A stretch of DNA of 42,796 nucleotides from Accumulibacter sp. (GCA_031279425.1 JAITIQ010000095.1:1-42796); one strand, 5' to 3'. Counted from the stretch's first letter, positions 28,982 through 39,975 are shown. Numbers and translations are program-made. Notes: a model not told the origin generated them from the letters alone.

Positions 28982-31900
28982 TCAGATCTTGAACAGCCGG
29001 CGGATTTCGATCATGCCCGCGGAAAGCATGGCCAGGTCCTGCGGCGCGTTGCGCTTCAATTCCTCGATCACGCCGCGCGCGGCGGCCAGATCCGTCGCGT
29101 CGATCGCGTCGCGCTGCAACAGAGCCTGCCGCAGGGCGCGCAGATCGCCGGCCAGTTGCGCCCTGGCGCGCGCCTGCCAGCGATTGCCGGCGGGCAGGTT
29201 GCCGATGGCGCCGCCGAACCAGGGAAGGTCGAAGCCGGCGTCGAGTCTGGCGCAGGCGGCCGCCACCTGTTCGAGCGGACGATGGCTGCTGCGCGCGAAG
29301 TCGACCAGTTCGAACACGCGGGTGATGGCCGGCCGGGCGTCGTCGAGCAGCGCGGCGATCGAATCCGCGCCCGACAGACCGGCGCGGGCGGTCTCCATGG
29401 CCTGGGTGACGGCGTGGCGATAGGCGCCGACGATCTCGTCGATCTCCGCTCCGGCCATCTGCGAGGCCAGGATTTGCCGCGTGGCGGCGCTGACCAGCTC
29501 GCGCAGGGCCATCATCAGGGCCATCTGGCGCGCGGAAGGAATCTTGAGGTCGAGGGCCTCGAGCTCTTTCCATAGTCCCTCGGCGCCCAACAGTTCGCTG
29601 GCGGCGAACCAGGCCGGGACGATCTGTCCGAGCTCGGCTCCGGTTTCGTCGCCGATCTGCTGGATGAAGGTCGTGCCCATGCGGTTGAGCAGCCGGCTGA
29701 CGATCGTCGTCGTGGTGATTTCCCGGCGCAACGGATGCGCAGGGATCTGCGCGGCGCATTTCCGGGCGATCGCCTCGGGGAAGTAATGAACCAGCAGCTT
29801 CTGGAAGACGGGCTCATCCGGCAGCCGGGTTTCCAGCAGCGCCTGTTTGGTGGCGATCTTGGCATAGGCCAGGAGGACGGCGATTTCCGGCGCGGTCAGC
29901 CCGCGGCCCATCTGCGCGCGTTCGGTGAGGCGCTTCTCGTCCGGCAGGAATTCGACGGCACGGTCGAGCCCGCCATGGACTTCCAGGTAGCGCATGAGCT
30001 GCGCGTGCGCGTTGAGCAATTCCTTGCCATACGCCGTTTCCAGCGATACGGCCTGCGTCTGCTGGTAGTTGTCGACCAGCACCCGCAGGCCGATGTCGTC
30101 GGTCACCGAGGCGAGCAGCTCGTCGCGCTGCTTCATCGTCATGTCGCCGCTGTGGATCAGGCCGGAGACCAGGATCTTGATGTTGACCTCATGGTCGGAA
30201 GTGTCGACGCCGGCCGAATTGTCGATGGCGTCGGTGTAATTCAGGCCGCCGTTCAGGGCGTACTCGACGCGTCCCAACTGCGTGAAGCCCAGGTTGCCGC
30301 CTTCGCCGACGACCCGGGCGCGCAGTTCGGTGGCGTCGATGCGGATGGCGTCGTTGGCGCGGTCGTTGGCGTCCTGATGGCTCTGCGCGCTGGCCTTGAC
30401 GTAGGTGCCGATGCCGCCGTTGTAGAAGAGGTCGACGGGCGCCCTGAGGATGGCGCCGATCAGTTCGTTCGGCGTCATCTGTTCGGCCGCGACGTCGAGC
30501 CGGGCCCGCGCCTCCCTGGACAACGGGATGCTCTTCGCGCCGCGCGGCCAGACGCCGCCGCCTTCGGAAATCAGCGACTTGTTGTAATCGTCCCACGACG
30601 AGCGCGGCAGACCGAACAGACGCTGCCGCTCGCCGAAGCTCATCTCGGGGTCCGGGTTCGGATCGAGGAAGATATGGCGGTGGTCGAAGGCGGCGACCAG
30701 CAGGATCTTGTTGGAACGCAGCAAGCCGTTGCCAAAGACGTCGCCGGACATGTCACCGATGCCGATCGCCGTGAACGGCTGCGTCTGCGTGTCGTGCCCG
30801 AGCTCGCGGAAGTGGCGCTTGACGGCTTCCCACGCGCCGCGCGAGGTGATCCCCATTTTCTTGTGGTCGTAGCCGGCCGAGCCGCCCGAGGCGAAGGCGT
30901 CGCCAAGCCAGAAGCCGTATTCGCTGGCGATGGCGTTGGCGATGTCCGAGAAGGTCGCGGTACCCTTGTCGGCGGCGACGACGAGGTAGGGGTCGTCGCC
31001 GTCGTGACGGCGGACCCCGGCCGGCGGGACGAGCCTGCCGCCGACGAGGTTGTCGGTGATGTCGAGCAGGCCGCGGATGTAGGTTTTATAGCAGGCAATG
31101 CCTTCGGCCAGCCAGGCATCGCGGTCGCTTGCCGGCGGCAGTTGCTTGCCGATGAAGCAGCCCTTGGCGCCCAGGGGAACGCCGACGACGTTCTTGACCA
31201 TCTGCGCCTTCATCAGCGCCAGGCCCTCGGCGCGGTAGTCCTCCATGCGGTCGGACCAGCGCAGGCCGCCGCGCGCCACGGAGGAGCCGCGCAGATGGAT
31301 GCCTTCCACGCGCTGGTCGTAGACGAAGATTTCGAAAAGCGGCAGCGGTTTGGGCAGGAAGGGAACGAGCTTCGACGAAATCTTGAAGGAGAGGTGTCCC
31401 TTCGGCTGGCCGTCGGCGTCCTTCTGCCAGGCGTTGGTGCGCACCGTCGCGAGGATGACGGCACGATAGCCGGAGAGGATGCGGTCGTCGTCGACGTTGG
31501 CGACCTGCGCCAGCGCGGCCACGAGTTCGCGGTCGGTTTCTTCCGCCTCGCCATCGGTGGCGTCGAGAGCAAAACGGGCCTCGAAGAGCCTGGACAGCAG
31601 GCGGGCGATGCGCGGATGGGCCGCCAGGCTGCGCTCGATGTACACCTGGCTGAACGGCAGCCCGGCCTGGCGCAGGTAGCGCGCATAGGCGCGCAGGACG
31701 TTCACGCGCGCGGCGTCGAGTCCGGCCAGCAGGGTCAGGCGGTTGAAACCGTCGTTTTCGGCCTGGTCGCGCAGCAGTCTGCCCAGCAGTTCGACGAACG
31801 CGCCGCGCGTCGTCTCATTCTCCAGCGCTTCCGCGCAGGGCAACCGCACGGCGAAGTCGGCGATGGAAAGATCCATGCCGGCGAGTCTGAACGGCTGTTC

Positions 31901-33655
31901 GGAGAGGACGGTGAGCCCCAGGTTCTCGAACACCGGCAGCACGGACGACAAGGGACGCGGACTGCCCTGGACGAACAGCTTGATGTGCTGGTGCGAACCA
32001 TCCTCGCCGTAGGGCGCGCTGACCTTGAGCTCGACCTGGCCGCTGTTTTCCGCCATTTCCAGGTGTTCGAGGTCGGAGACCGCGGAACTCGGCGGCACCT
32101 GGTCCTGATAGGCGAGCGGCAGCGCCGCGGCGTAGCGGCGCAGCAGGGCGTTGCCGCGCTCCTCGCCGGCGTGCTCGATCAGGTTGTGCTGGAGTTCTTC
32201 CTGCCAGCCGCGGACGATGCGCGCGACGTCGGCCTCGATCGCCTTGGCGTCGTATTGATAATCGGCGACCTCGGGCGTGCGCGCGATCAGGTGCAGGCGC
32301 GCCAGGCGCGATTCGTTGTTGACGTCGATGGAGAAATCGATGCTGCCCGCGCGCAGGGTATTGCGCAGGAGGTCCATGATGCGCAGGCGCAGGGTCGTCT
32401 CGAAGCGGTCGCGCGGGACGTAGATCAGCGCCGAGACGTAACGTTTCCAGCGGTCGTTGCGCAGGAAGACCCGTACCCGCTGGTGCTCGTGCAGCATGAC
32501 GATGCCGTAGCCGATGCGCTGCAGGTCGTCGGCGTCGATCTCGATCAGTTCGTCGCGCGGATAGGATTCGAGGAGGTTGCGCAGGGTCTTGTCGTTGTGA
32601 CCGCCCGAAACGAATCCGCTGGCCGCGCGCACGGCGGCGACCTTGCGCCGCACGACCGGGATTTCGGTCGTGGAAATGTGATAGACGTGGGCGGCGTACA
32701 GGCCGACGAAGACATGCTCGCCGACGATCCTGCCGCCGGCGTCGCGCTCGCGCACGCTGATGTAGTCCAGATAGCCGGAGCGATGCACGATCGAGCGCGC
32801 GTCCGCCTTGGTCAGGGTCAGCGTCGAGGGAAGTTTTTCCAGCTCGGCGATCCGGTTCGGCATGCCGGTGCGGCAATGCCCGAAGCGCGGATGGTTGGCG
32901 CGGCGCAGGAGGCCCAGGCCGCCGTCCGGCTCGCGCGCCAGCGCGTCGCCGCCGGCGTCGGCGTGATAGTGCGCGTAGCCCAGGAAGACGAAGTTTTCGC
33001 CGGCCGCCCAGCGCAGGAATTCGGCGATTTCCTCATGGTCGGGGGATGGGAAGTTGCCCAGACTGCCGACGGCCGTCTCGACGCGCCGGCGCATTTCGGC
33101 GAAATCCTCGACGGCGGCGCGGATGTCGGCGAGGACGTCGGCAATCTCGGCGCGCAGCGCTTCGATGACGTTGTGGCCGCCGATCCGGTCGATTTCGAGG
33201 TGAATCCACGATTCGGGCCGCACGCCGGCGGCGTCGCGCGCGGCGCTGCGCAGGAAGACGCCGGAAGCGTCGCGCTCGATGCCCAGGACCGGGTGGATGA
33301 TGCGGTGGATCGCCAGGCCGCGGTTGTAGATGACCATGGTGACCGAATCGACGAGGAAGGGCATGTCGTCGGTGACGATGTCGATGACGGTGTGCGGGGA
33401 ATGCCAGCCGTGCCGGTCGAAATCGGGCGTGTAGAGTTCGACGAGGGCCTGCCTGTCCCGGCGCGACCTGCCGATCCGGGTGTGGGTGATGGCGGCGCCG
33501 TGCAGTTCCTCCAGGTTGGCGTCGAGGAAATTGCCGACGCCGATCGTGGAAAAATAACGTTCCAGATGGTCGGCGAGGGCCGGGGACAGCTTCTGTTTTT
33601 CCGATATCTCGCGCAGGGCGCGCCGGAGCGCATTGCTGGTACCTGTGTCGTTCAT
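28982..33655 (-). CDS. NAD-specific glutamate dehydrogenase, large (about 1,557 aa) class
   Basis: Start MNDTGTSNALRRALREISEK; RGGLRWSDRMEDYRAEGLALMKAQMVKNVVGVPLGAKGCFIGKQLP; ITSRGAWEAVKRHFRELGHDTQTQPFTAIGIGDMSGDVFGNGLLRS. Confidence 0.95.
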   Translation of the reverse strand: MNDTGTSNALRRALREISEKQKLSPALADHLERYFSTIGVGNFLDANLEELHGAAITHTRIGRSRRDRQALVELYTPDFDRHGWHSPHTVIDIVTDDMPFLVDSVTMVIYNRGLAIHRIIHPVLGIERDASGVFLRSAARDAAGVRPESWIHLEIDRIGGHNVIEALRAEIADVLADIRAAVEDFAEMRRRVETAVGSLGNFPSPDHEEIAEFLRWAAGENFVFLGYAHYHADAGGDALAREPDGGLGLLRRANHPRFGHCRTGMPNRIAELEKLPSTLTLTKADARSIVHRSGYLDYISVRERDAGGRIVGEHVFVGLYAAHVYHISTTEIPVVRRKVAAVRAASGFVSGGHNDKTLRNLLESYPRDELIEIDADDLQRIGYGIVMLHEHQRVRVFLRNDRWKRYVSALIYVPRDRFETTLRLRIMDLLRNTLRAGSIDFSIDVNNESRLARLHLIARTPEVADYQYDAKAIEADVARIVRGWQEELQHNLIEHAGEERGNALLRRYAAALPLAYQDQVPPSSAVSDLEHLEMAENSGQVELKVSAPYGEDGSHQHIKLFVQGSPRPLSSVLPVFENLGLTVLSEQPFRLAGMDLSIADFAVRLPCAEALENETTRGAFVELLGRLLRDQAENDGFNRLTLLAGLDAARVNVLRAYARYLRQAGLPFSQVYIERSLAAHPRIARLLSRLFEARFALDATDGEAEETDRELVAALAQVANVDDDRILSGYRAVILATVRTNAWQKDADGQPKGHLSFKISSKLVPFLPKPLPLFEIFVYDQRVEGIHLRGSSVARGGLRWSDRMEDYRAEGLALMKAQMVKNVVGVPLGAKGCFIGKQLPPASDRDAWLAEGIACYKTYIRGLLDITDNLVGGRLVPPAGVRRHDGDDPYLVVAADKGTATFSDIANAIASEYGFWLGDAFASGGSAGYDHKKMGITSRGAWEAVKRHFRELGHDTQTQPFTAIGIGDMSGDVFGNGLLRSNKILLVAAFDHRHIFLDPNPDPEMSFGERQRLFGLPRSSWDDYNKSLISEGGGVWPRGAKSIPLSREARARLDVAAEQMTPNELIGAILRAPVDLFYNGGIGTYVKASAQSHQDANDRANDAIRIDATELRARVVGEGGNLGFTQLGRVEYALNGGLNYTDAIDNSAGVDTSDHEVNIKILVSGLIHSGDMTMKQRDELLASVTDDIGLRVLVDNYQQTQAVSLETAYGKELLNAHAQLMRYLEVHGGLDRAVEFLPDEKRLTERAQMGRGLTAPEIAVLLAYAKIATKQALLETRLPDEPVFQKLLVHYFPEAIARKCAAQIPAHPLRREITTTTIVSRLLNRMGTTFIQQIGDETGAELGQIVPAWFAASELLGAEGLWKELEALDLKIPSARQMALMMALRELVSAATRQILASQMAGAEIDEIVGAYRHAVTQAMETARAGLSGADSIAALLDDARPAITRVFELVDFARSSHRPLEQVAAACARLDAGFDLPWFGGAIGNLPAGNRWQARARAQLAGDLRALRQALLQRDAIDATDLAAARGVIEELKRNAPQDLAMLSAGMIEIRRLFKI

Positions 33656-33869
33656 GTCTTCTCCTCCCCGTCCCGGGACGGGCGCCGGCATGGCGGGCCA
33701 GAGCGTTTCTCGCTGGACGGTATCGTTATGAAACGGGCTTGAATTCGAGGGGGGGGTTCCACCACTGTTCAATCACATTCGTTCGACGGAACGATGGCGT
33801 ATTTTTTCCCCGTTTCCATGAAATTGCAAACGTTGTATATTCAGTAAATCGTTCGGTTTTGGAAGAATC

Positions 33870-34781
33870 ATGCGAAGAAAGATTCCAGGAACGGATTTGC
33901 TCGTCGCTTTCGAAACGGCCGCGAGGCACCAGAGTTTCACGCGCGCGGCGGAAGAGCTGTCGCTCACGCAAAGCGCGGTGTGTCGCAAGATATCGGCGCT
34001 GGAAGACTATCTGGGCATACAGTTGTTCAACCGCGTCAAGAAGCGGGTATCGCTCTCCGGTTCCGGACAGATCTACGCCCGGCAGGTCCGCGAGAACCTG
34101 AAGCGCATCGAACACGACACCCTGTCGCTGATGGCTCATCGGAACGCGGACCGGGTGCTGGAGCTGGCGGTCATCCCCACCTTCGCCACCCGCTGGCTGA
34201 TTCCGCGCCTGGCGGATTTCCAGCTGCGCCATCCGGAAATCACCCTTGACCTCACGACGCGCAACGAGCCGTTCATGTTCATCGACACGCCGTTCGACGC
34301 GGCGATCCATTTCGGCGATCCGATATGGCCCGGCGCCGTCACCGAGTATCTCTTCGGAGAGGAAATGGTGCCGGTGTGCAAACCCTCGCTGCTCGGCGGG
34401 AAATCCGCGGTGGAGCCTGCGGAGCTCGAGAAAATGCCCTTGCTGCACCAATCCTCGCGTCCCGACGCCTGGCGGGAATGGTTCGAAATCGTGGGTATGC
34501 CCAACGTCAACGCGATGGGCGGCTCGCGCTACGAAATCTTCGCGATGCTGGTCGAGGCCGCCAAGGCCGGTCTCGGCGTGGCCCTGATGCCGAAGTTTTT
34601 CGTGTTGAACGAGATCGCCTCGGGCGATCTGGTGGTGCCGTGTCCCTACGTGCTGCACAACCAGCGCAGCTATTATCTCGTCTATCCGGAGGACAGGCAG
34701 CGGTCGGACTCGCTGCAGGTTTTCTGCGGCTGGCTCCGCGCGCAGGCGAAGACCTATCTGGAAACGATGATGGGCGAGTGA
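33870..34781 (+). CDS. LysR-family transcriptional regulator (GcvA/AmpR-like)
   Basis: N-terminal HTH LLVAFETAARHQSFTRAAEELSLTQSAVCRKISALEDYLGIQLFNR; substrate-binding domain follows. Confidence 0.93.
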   Translation: MRRKIPGTDLLVAFETAARHQSFTRAAEELSLTQSAVCRKISALEDYLGIQLFNRVKKRVSLSGSGQIYARQVRENLKRIEHDTLSLMAHRNADRVLELAVIPTFATRWLIPRLADFQLRHPEITLDLTTRNEPFMFIDTPFDAAIHFGDPIWPGAVTEYLFGEEMVPVCKPSLLGGKSAVEPAELEKMPLLHQSSRPDAWREWFEIVGMPNVNAMGGSRYEIFAMLVEAAKAGLGVALMPKFFVLNEIASGDLVVPCPYVLHNQRSYYLVYPEDRQRSDSLQVFCGWLRAQAKTYLETMMGE

Positions 34782-34907
34782 AGAGCGGGGCGAAGTCTTC
34801 AGAAGGCCGTATCTCCGGATGGTTCAGGCATAATGGATATGGAATGCGTTGAACTCCTGCGGGCGCGAAGCGCCCGGTAATTGACTGTCCTCTGTCTTCT
34901 GAAAACG

Positions 34908-36224
34908 ATGAGTCTCGAATACATCGGCGCCTTGCTGGAGGAAGCGGTTTCCAGCGCCTCCCTCCTGGAAATCCGGGGGCGGGTGGTACAGGTGGTGGGG
35001 ACCATCATCCGGGCGGTCGTGCCGGGCGTGCGGGTGGGCGAAATCTGCGTGCTGAAGAATCCGCGCGGCACCTGGGAATTGAAGGCCGAAGTGGTGGGCT
35101 TCGCGCGCAGGGAGGCGATCCTGACGCCGCTGGGCAATCTGCAGGGCATCGCGCCGGACACGGAAGTGATTCCCACCGGCGAAATTCATGCCATCGCGGT
35201 GTGCGACGATCTCCTGGGCCGCATCCTGGACGGGCTGGGCAGCCCCATCGACGGCGGGCCGCCGCTGATGACCCGGAAGTTCTACCCGGTCTATGCCGAC
35301 CCGCCCAATCCCATGACGAGGAAGCTGATCGACCAGCCCCTGCCGCTCGGCCTGCGCGCCCTGGACGGCATCCTGACCTGCGGCGAGGGGCAGCGCATGG
35401 GCATTTTCGCGGCGGCGGGCGGGGGAAAAAGCACGCTGCTTTCCTCCATCATCAAGGGCGCGGCGGCGGACGTCTGCGTCCTCGCCCTGATCGGCGAGCG
35501 CGGGCGCGAGGTGCGCGAGTTCATCGAGCACGACCTGGGGCCGGAAGGGCGCAAGAAGGCCGTGCTGGTCGTTTCCACCTCCGATCGCGCGTCGATGGAA
35601 CGCCTGAAGGCCGCCTATACCGCGACGGCCATCGCCGAGTATTTCCGCGACCAGGGGAAGAGGGTCCTGCTGCTCATGGATTCCGTCACCCGTTTCGGGC
35701 GGGCGCAGCGGGAAATCGGCCTCGCCGCCGGGGAGCCGCCGACCCGACGCGGTTTTCCGCCCTCCGTCTTTTCCACCCTGCCGCGTCTCATGGAACGGGC
35801 GGGCAATTCCGACAGGGGTTCCATCACGGCGCTCTATACCGTGCTCGTCGAAGGCGACGACATGACCGAACCCATCGCCGACGAGACGCGTTCCATCCTG
35901 GACGGCCACATCGTTCTTTCCAGGAAGCTCGCCGCCGCCAACCATTATCCGGCCATCGACGTGCTGGCGAGTGTCAGCCGGGTCATGGGGGCGATCACCA
36001 CGAAAGCGCACCGCGAGGCCGCGCAGAAGCTGCGCGCCATCCTCGCCAAATACGCCGAGATCGAACTCCTGGTGCAGATCGGCGAATACCAGAAGGGCAA
36101 CGACGCCGAGGCCGACCGGGCGCTGGAGAAGATCGGCGCGGTCAATGCCTTCCTGCGCCAGGGTCTCAATGAGTTTTCCGGTTTCGACGATACCCTGAAC
36201 GCATTGCTCCGTACCGTGAATTAA
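34908..36224 (+). CDS. sctN: Type III secretion system ATPase SctN (YscN/HrcN family)
   Basis: [122 protein letters not shown]. Confidence 0.9.
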   Translation: MSLEYIGALLEEAVSSASLLEIRGRVVQVVGTIIRAVVPGVRVGEICVLKNPRGTWELKAEVVGFARREAILTPLGNLQGIAPDTEVIPTGEIHAIAVCDDLLGRILDGLGSPIDGGPPLMTRKFYPVYADPPNPMTRKLIDQPLPLGLRALDGILTCGEGQRMGIFAAAGGGKSTLLSSIIKGAAADVCVLALIGERGREVREFIEHDLGPEGRKKAVLVVSTSDRASMERLKAAYTATAIAEYFRDQGKRVLLLMDSVTRFGRAQREIGLAAGEPPTRRGFPPSVFSTLPRLMERAGNSDRGSITALYTVLVEGDDMTEPIADETRSILDGHIVLSRKLAAANHYPAIDVLASVSRVMGAITTKAHREAAQKLRAILAKYAEIELLVQIGEYQKGNDAEADRALEKIGAVNAFLRQGLNEFSGFDDTLNALLRTVN

Positions 36225-36233
36225 CGAATCGAC

Positions 36234-36728
36234 ATGCGCTATCCCCTGGCTGGCCTGATGAAGATCCGCGACTTCCGGGTCGACGCGGCCAGCAAGGCGG
36301 TGCGGACGGCGGAAGCCCGGCTGCGCGCGGCGCGGGCGGAACGGCTGGCAAAGGAAAGGGAATGGGAACGCTACAAGGTCTGGCGCAGGGAGGAAGTCGA
36401 GCGCCGCTACCAGTCCATCCTGGGCCGGACCATGAGCCAGGGGGAAATCGACGCCTTCAAGGCCGGCCTTTCCGCCCTGGGCGATGAGGAATTGGCCAGG
36501 GAAGAAGCCTTGCGTGAAGCCGACCGCGCGCTGGAGGAAGCGCGGAAAAACGCGCAAATCGCCCGCGACCATTGGCTTCTGGCCAACCAGGAACGCGAAA
36601 AGATCCGCCATCACCACGCCAGTTGGGAAAAAATCGAGGCCAGGGAAGAAAATCGCCGCGAGGATCTGGAACAGGAGGAATTCAAACCTCTGCTGTTCGA
36701 AGCCGCGGGCGACGATCACTCTTCATGA
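36234..36728 (+). CDS. sctO: Type III secretion stalk protein, YscO/SctO-like coiled coil
   Basis: 164 aa charged coiled coil 9 nt after sctN; MRYPLAGLMKIRDFRVDAASKAVRTAEARLRAARAERLAKEREWERYKVWRREEVERRYQSILGRTMSQGEIDAFKAGLSAL. Confidence 0.7.
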   Translation: MRYPLAGLMKIRDFRVDAASKAVRTAEARLRAARAERLAKEREWERYKVWRREEVERRYQSILGRTMSQGEIDAFKAGLSALGDEELAREEALREADRALEEARKNAQIARDHWLLANQEREKIRHHHASWEKIEAREENRREDLEQEEFKPLLFEAAGDDHSS

Positions 36729-37132
36729 GGCCGCTCGCGGCCGGGCTGGAGCGAGGAGAGCTTCCGGTGGACATTGCGCGGCGATGGGAAGTGAGCCGGA
36801 TGATTTCCAGCTTTTGCACAATGCATACGACGTCCTGTCGCCACCAGGGCCATTTCCAGGAGCAAGAAGCCGCGGAGGATTGGACCGTATAGGGGGGTCA
36901 TGCTCGCGGTTTTGTCCTCTACAGCGGCGAATCATGAGATCGCGCTGACTTTTGCAAGAGGCTCATCTGGAACTGAAACAAGGCGCGGAATTTCCACAGG
37001 TGGCATGTCGCGGAGCCTTATGTCCGGCAAGGCATAAGCAATTCAGAAAACATTCGTTGGATTCGTCGGCGCGGCTCGGCATACTGCCTTCCGCCTACCG
37101 ATCAATACCCGATGCCGAAAGGATGAAAAGCG

Positions 37133-38164
37133 ATGACAACGATGTCCAAATTCTCAAGCCATGTTCTGTTTGCCGCGCTGTTCGCGCTGGGCGCCTTCAC
37201 GCCGGGCGCGGCGAATGCCCAATCCGCCCAATCGCTGCTCAACGTCTCCTATGACCCGACGCGCGAATTGTACCGCGCGGTGAATGAGGCATTCATCAAG
37301 CAGTACCAGGCCCGGACCGGCGTCAAGCTGGAAATCAGGCAGTCGCACGGCGGCTCCGGCAGCCAGGCGCGCAAGGTCATCGACGGGCTGGAGGCCGACG
37401 TGGTCACCCTGGCCCTGGCCTACGACATCGACGCCATCGCCGGGAAGGGACTCCTCCCGGCGGACTGGCAGAAGCGCCTGCCGCTCAACAGTTCGCCCTA
37501 CACCTCGACCATCGTCTTCCTGGTGCGCAAGGGCAATCCCAAGGGTCTCAAGGACTGGGGCGATCTCATCAAGCCCGGCGTGCAGATCATCACCCCCAAC
37601 CCCAAGACTTCGGGCGGCGCCCGCTGGAACTACCTGGCGGCCTGGGCCTGGTCGCTGCAGAACGAAGGCAATGACGAAGCCACGGCCAGGGAATTCGTGA
37701 AGAAGCTGTTCGCCAACGTGCCGGTGCTCGATTCCGGCGCGCGCGGCTCGACCACCACCTTCGTCGAGCGCGGCGTGGGCGACGTGCTGCTGGCTTGGGA
37801 GAACGAGGCCTTCCTGGCCCTGGTGGAACTGGGCCCGGACAAGTTCGACATCGTCGTGCCGCCCTTGTCCATCCTGGCCGAACCGCCGGTGACGGTGGTC
37901 GACAAGGTGGTCGATAAGAAGGGCACCCGCGCGCTGGCCGAAACCTATCTCCAGTACCTGTACACCCCGGAAGCGCAAGAGATCATCGCCGCCAACTTCT
38001 ACCGTCCCTCCGACAAGGACGTGGCGACCAGATACGCGGCCAAGTTCCCGCAGGTGAAGCTCGTCACCATCGACGATCCCGTTTTCGGCGGCTGGCAGGC
38101 CGCGCAGAAAAAGCACTTTGCCGACGGCGGCGTGTTCGACCAGATCTATCAACCGAAAAAGTAA
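37133..38164 (+). CDS. sbp: Sulfate ABC transporter substrate-binding protein
   Basis: [85 protein letters not shown]. Confidence 0.95.
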   Translation: MTTMSKFSSHVLFAALFALGAFTPGAANAQSAQSLLNVSYDPTRELYRAVNEAFIKQYQARTGVKLEIRQSHGGSGSQARKVIDGLEADVVTLALAYDIDAIAGKGLLPADWQKRLPLNSSPYTSTIVFLVRKGNPKGLKDWGDLIKPGVQIITPNPKTSGGARWNYLAAWAWSLQNEGNDEATAREFVKKLFANVPVLDSGARGSTTTFVERGVGDVLLAWENEAFLALVELGPDKFDIVVPPLSILAEPPVTVVDKVVDKKGTRALAETYLQYLYTPEAQEIIAANFYRPSDKDVATRYAAKFPQVKLVTIDDPVFGGWQAAQKKHFADGGVFDQIYQPKK

Positions 38165-38167
38165 GAG

Positions 38168-39049
38168 ATGGACGTGACGAAACGATCCGGCGCCGAGGCT
38201 TCCGGGGCCGTCAGGCCGCGCAAACGACGGCCCGGCGTGCTGCCGGGTTTCGGCCTTTCGCTGGGCATCACGCTGACCTACCTTGGCCTGCTGGTGCTGC
38301 TGCCGCTGGTATCGCTGCCATTGAAAAGCATGAGCCTGGGATGGGAAGGCTTCTGGAGGATCGTCACCGCGCCGCGCGTGCTGGCTTCCTACCAGGTCAC
38401 TTTCGGCGCCTCGCTGGCGGCGGCGCTCATCAACCTGGTGTTCGGCGCCATCGTGGCCTGGGTGCTGGCGCGTTATTCCTTTCCCGGCAGGAAGATCCTC
38501 GACGCGCTGGTGGATCTTCCCTTCGCGCTGCCCACCGCCGTCGCGGGCATCGCGCTCACGGCCATTTACGCGCAGAACGGCTGGCTGGGCAAACCCCTCG
38601 AGAAATGGTTCGGCCTGAAGGTGGCCTATACGCCGCTGGGCATCGCCATCGCGCTCGTCTTCATCGGCCTGCCTTTCGTTGTGCGCACGGTGCAGCCGGT
38701 GCTGGAAGACATCGAGCGCGAGATCGAAGAAGCGGCAGCCAGCCTGGGGGCGGACCGCTGGCAGACCGTGCGCCGGGTATTGCTGCCGGCGCTCCTGCCC
38801 GCGCTGCTGACGGGCTTCGCGCTGGCCTTCGCGCGGGCGGTGGGCGAATACGGCTCGGTGGTGTTCATCGCGGGCAACATGCCCATGATCTCCGAAATCA
38901 CGCCGCTGCTCATCATTTCGCGGCTGGAGGAATACGACTACGCCGGCGCGGCGGCCATCGCCATCGTGATGCTGGCGCTGGCCTTCGTCCTGCTGCTCGC
39001 CATCAACCTGATCCAGGGCTGGAACGCGCGGCGCGGGGAAAGAAGCTGA
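38168..39049 (+). CDS. cysT: Sulfate ABC transporter permease CysT
   Basis: RKRRPGVLPGFGLSLGITLTYLGLLVLLPLVSLPLKS; ALVDLPFALPTAVAGIALTAIYAQNGWLG. Confidence 0.95.
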   Translation: MDVTKRSGAEASGAVRPRKRRPGVLPGFGLSLGITLTYLGLLVLLPLVSLPLKSMSLGWEGFWRIVTAPRVLASYQVTFGASLAAALINLVFGAIVAWVLARYSFPGRKILDALVDLPFALPTAVAGIALTAIYAQNGWLGKPLEKWFGLKVAYTPLGIAIALVFIGLPFVVRTVQPVLEDIEREIEEAAASLGADRWQTVRRVLLPALLPALLTGFALAFARAVGEYGSVVFIAGNMPMISEITPLLIISRLEEYDYAGAAAIAIVMLALAFVLLLAINLIQGWNARRGERS

Positions 39050-39972
39050 TGACCCCCCATCGTTCCGGGCATCTCACCGAGCCGCGCTGGGTGCGCGGAA
39101 TCCTGCTTGCGCTGGCGCTCGGTTTCCTCGCGCTGTTCCTGCTGGTGCCGCTGGCCACCGTGTTCAGCGAAGCCCTGCGCAAGGGCTGGAAGCTGTACCT
39201 CGCGGCCATCACCGAGACGGACGCCGTCGAGGCCATCAAGCTCACGCTGCTGGTGGCGGCCATCGCCCTGCCGGTGAACCTGAGCTTCGGCGTGGCGGCG
39301 GCCTGGCTCATCACGCGCTTCCAGTTCCGCGGCAAGCAGTTCCTCATCACCCTGATCGACCTGCCGTTCTCGATATCCCCCGTGGTGGCCGGCCTGATCT
39401 TCGTGCTGATGTTCGGCACGCAAGGCTGGTTCGGCGGCTGGCTGCAGGATCACGATCTGAAGATCGTCTTCGCCATCCCCGGCGTCATCCTGGCGACGCT
39501 GTTCGTGACCTTCCCCTTCGTGGCGCGCGAGCTGATCCCGCTCATGCAGGCGCAGGGCAGCGAGGAGGAGCAGGCCGCGCTGACGCTGGGCGCCTCCGGC
39601 TGGCGAATCTTCCAGCGCGTGACCCTGCCCAACATCCAGTGGGGACTGCTCTACGGCGCCATCCTGGCCAATGCGCGCGCGATGGGCGAATTCGGCGCGG
39701 TGTCGGTGGTCTCCGGCCACGTGCGCGGCGAAACCAACACCATGACCCTGCACGTCGAAATCCTGTACAACGAATACCAGTTCTCGGCGGCCTTCGCCGT
39801 GGCTTCGCTGCTGGCCCTGCTGGCGCTGGTCACGCTGGCCGTCAAGAATTTCATCGCCTGGCGCGGCGCGCGCCCGGCGGCGCGGGAGGCTTCTTCGCGG
39901 GTGGTTCCGGCGGAGCCGCCCTCTTCCGCCAACTCGCCCTCTCCCCTCCTTCAGCCTACCCAGTCGAGGTAA
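39049..39972 (+). CDS. cysW: Sulfate ABC transporter permease CysW
   Basis: TLIDLPFSISPVVAGLIFVLMFGTQGWFGGWLQDHDLKIVFAIPGVILATLFVTFPFVARELIPLMQAQGSEEEQAALTLGASGW; start overlaps the cysT stop (TGATG). Confidence 0.95.
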   Translation: MTPHRSGHLTEPRWVRGILLALALGFLALFLLVPLATVFSEALRKGWKLYLAAITETDAVEAIKLTLLVAAIALPVNLSFGVAAAWLITRFQFRGKQFLITLIDLPFSISPVVAGLIFVLMFGTQGWFGGWLQDHDLKIVFAIPGVILATLFVTFPFVARELIPLMQAQGSEEEQAALTLGASGWRIFQRVTLPNIQWGLLYGAILANARAMGEFGAVSVVSGHVRGETNTMTLHVEILYNEYQFSAAFAVASLLALLALVTLAVKNFIAWRGARPAAREASSRVVPAEPPSSANSPSPLLQPTQSR

Positions 39973-39975
39973 TCC

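Noticed and set aside
29735-33742. 1,335-aa plus-strand ORF
   Set aside because: Antisense shadow of the NAD-glutamate dehydrogenase gene; composition (H, V, G, R, Q rich) is typical of mirror frames
34908-36224. Possible flagellar FliI
   Set aside because: The sequence around [30 protein letters not shown] and the YscO-like partner fit SctN better; no flagellar genes nearby. Phylogeny would be decisive
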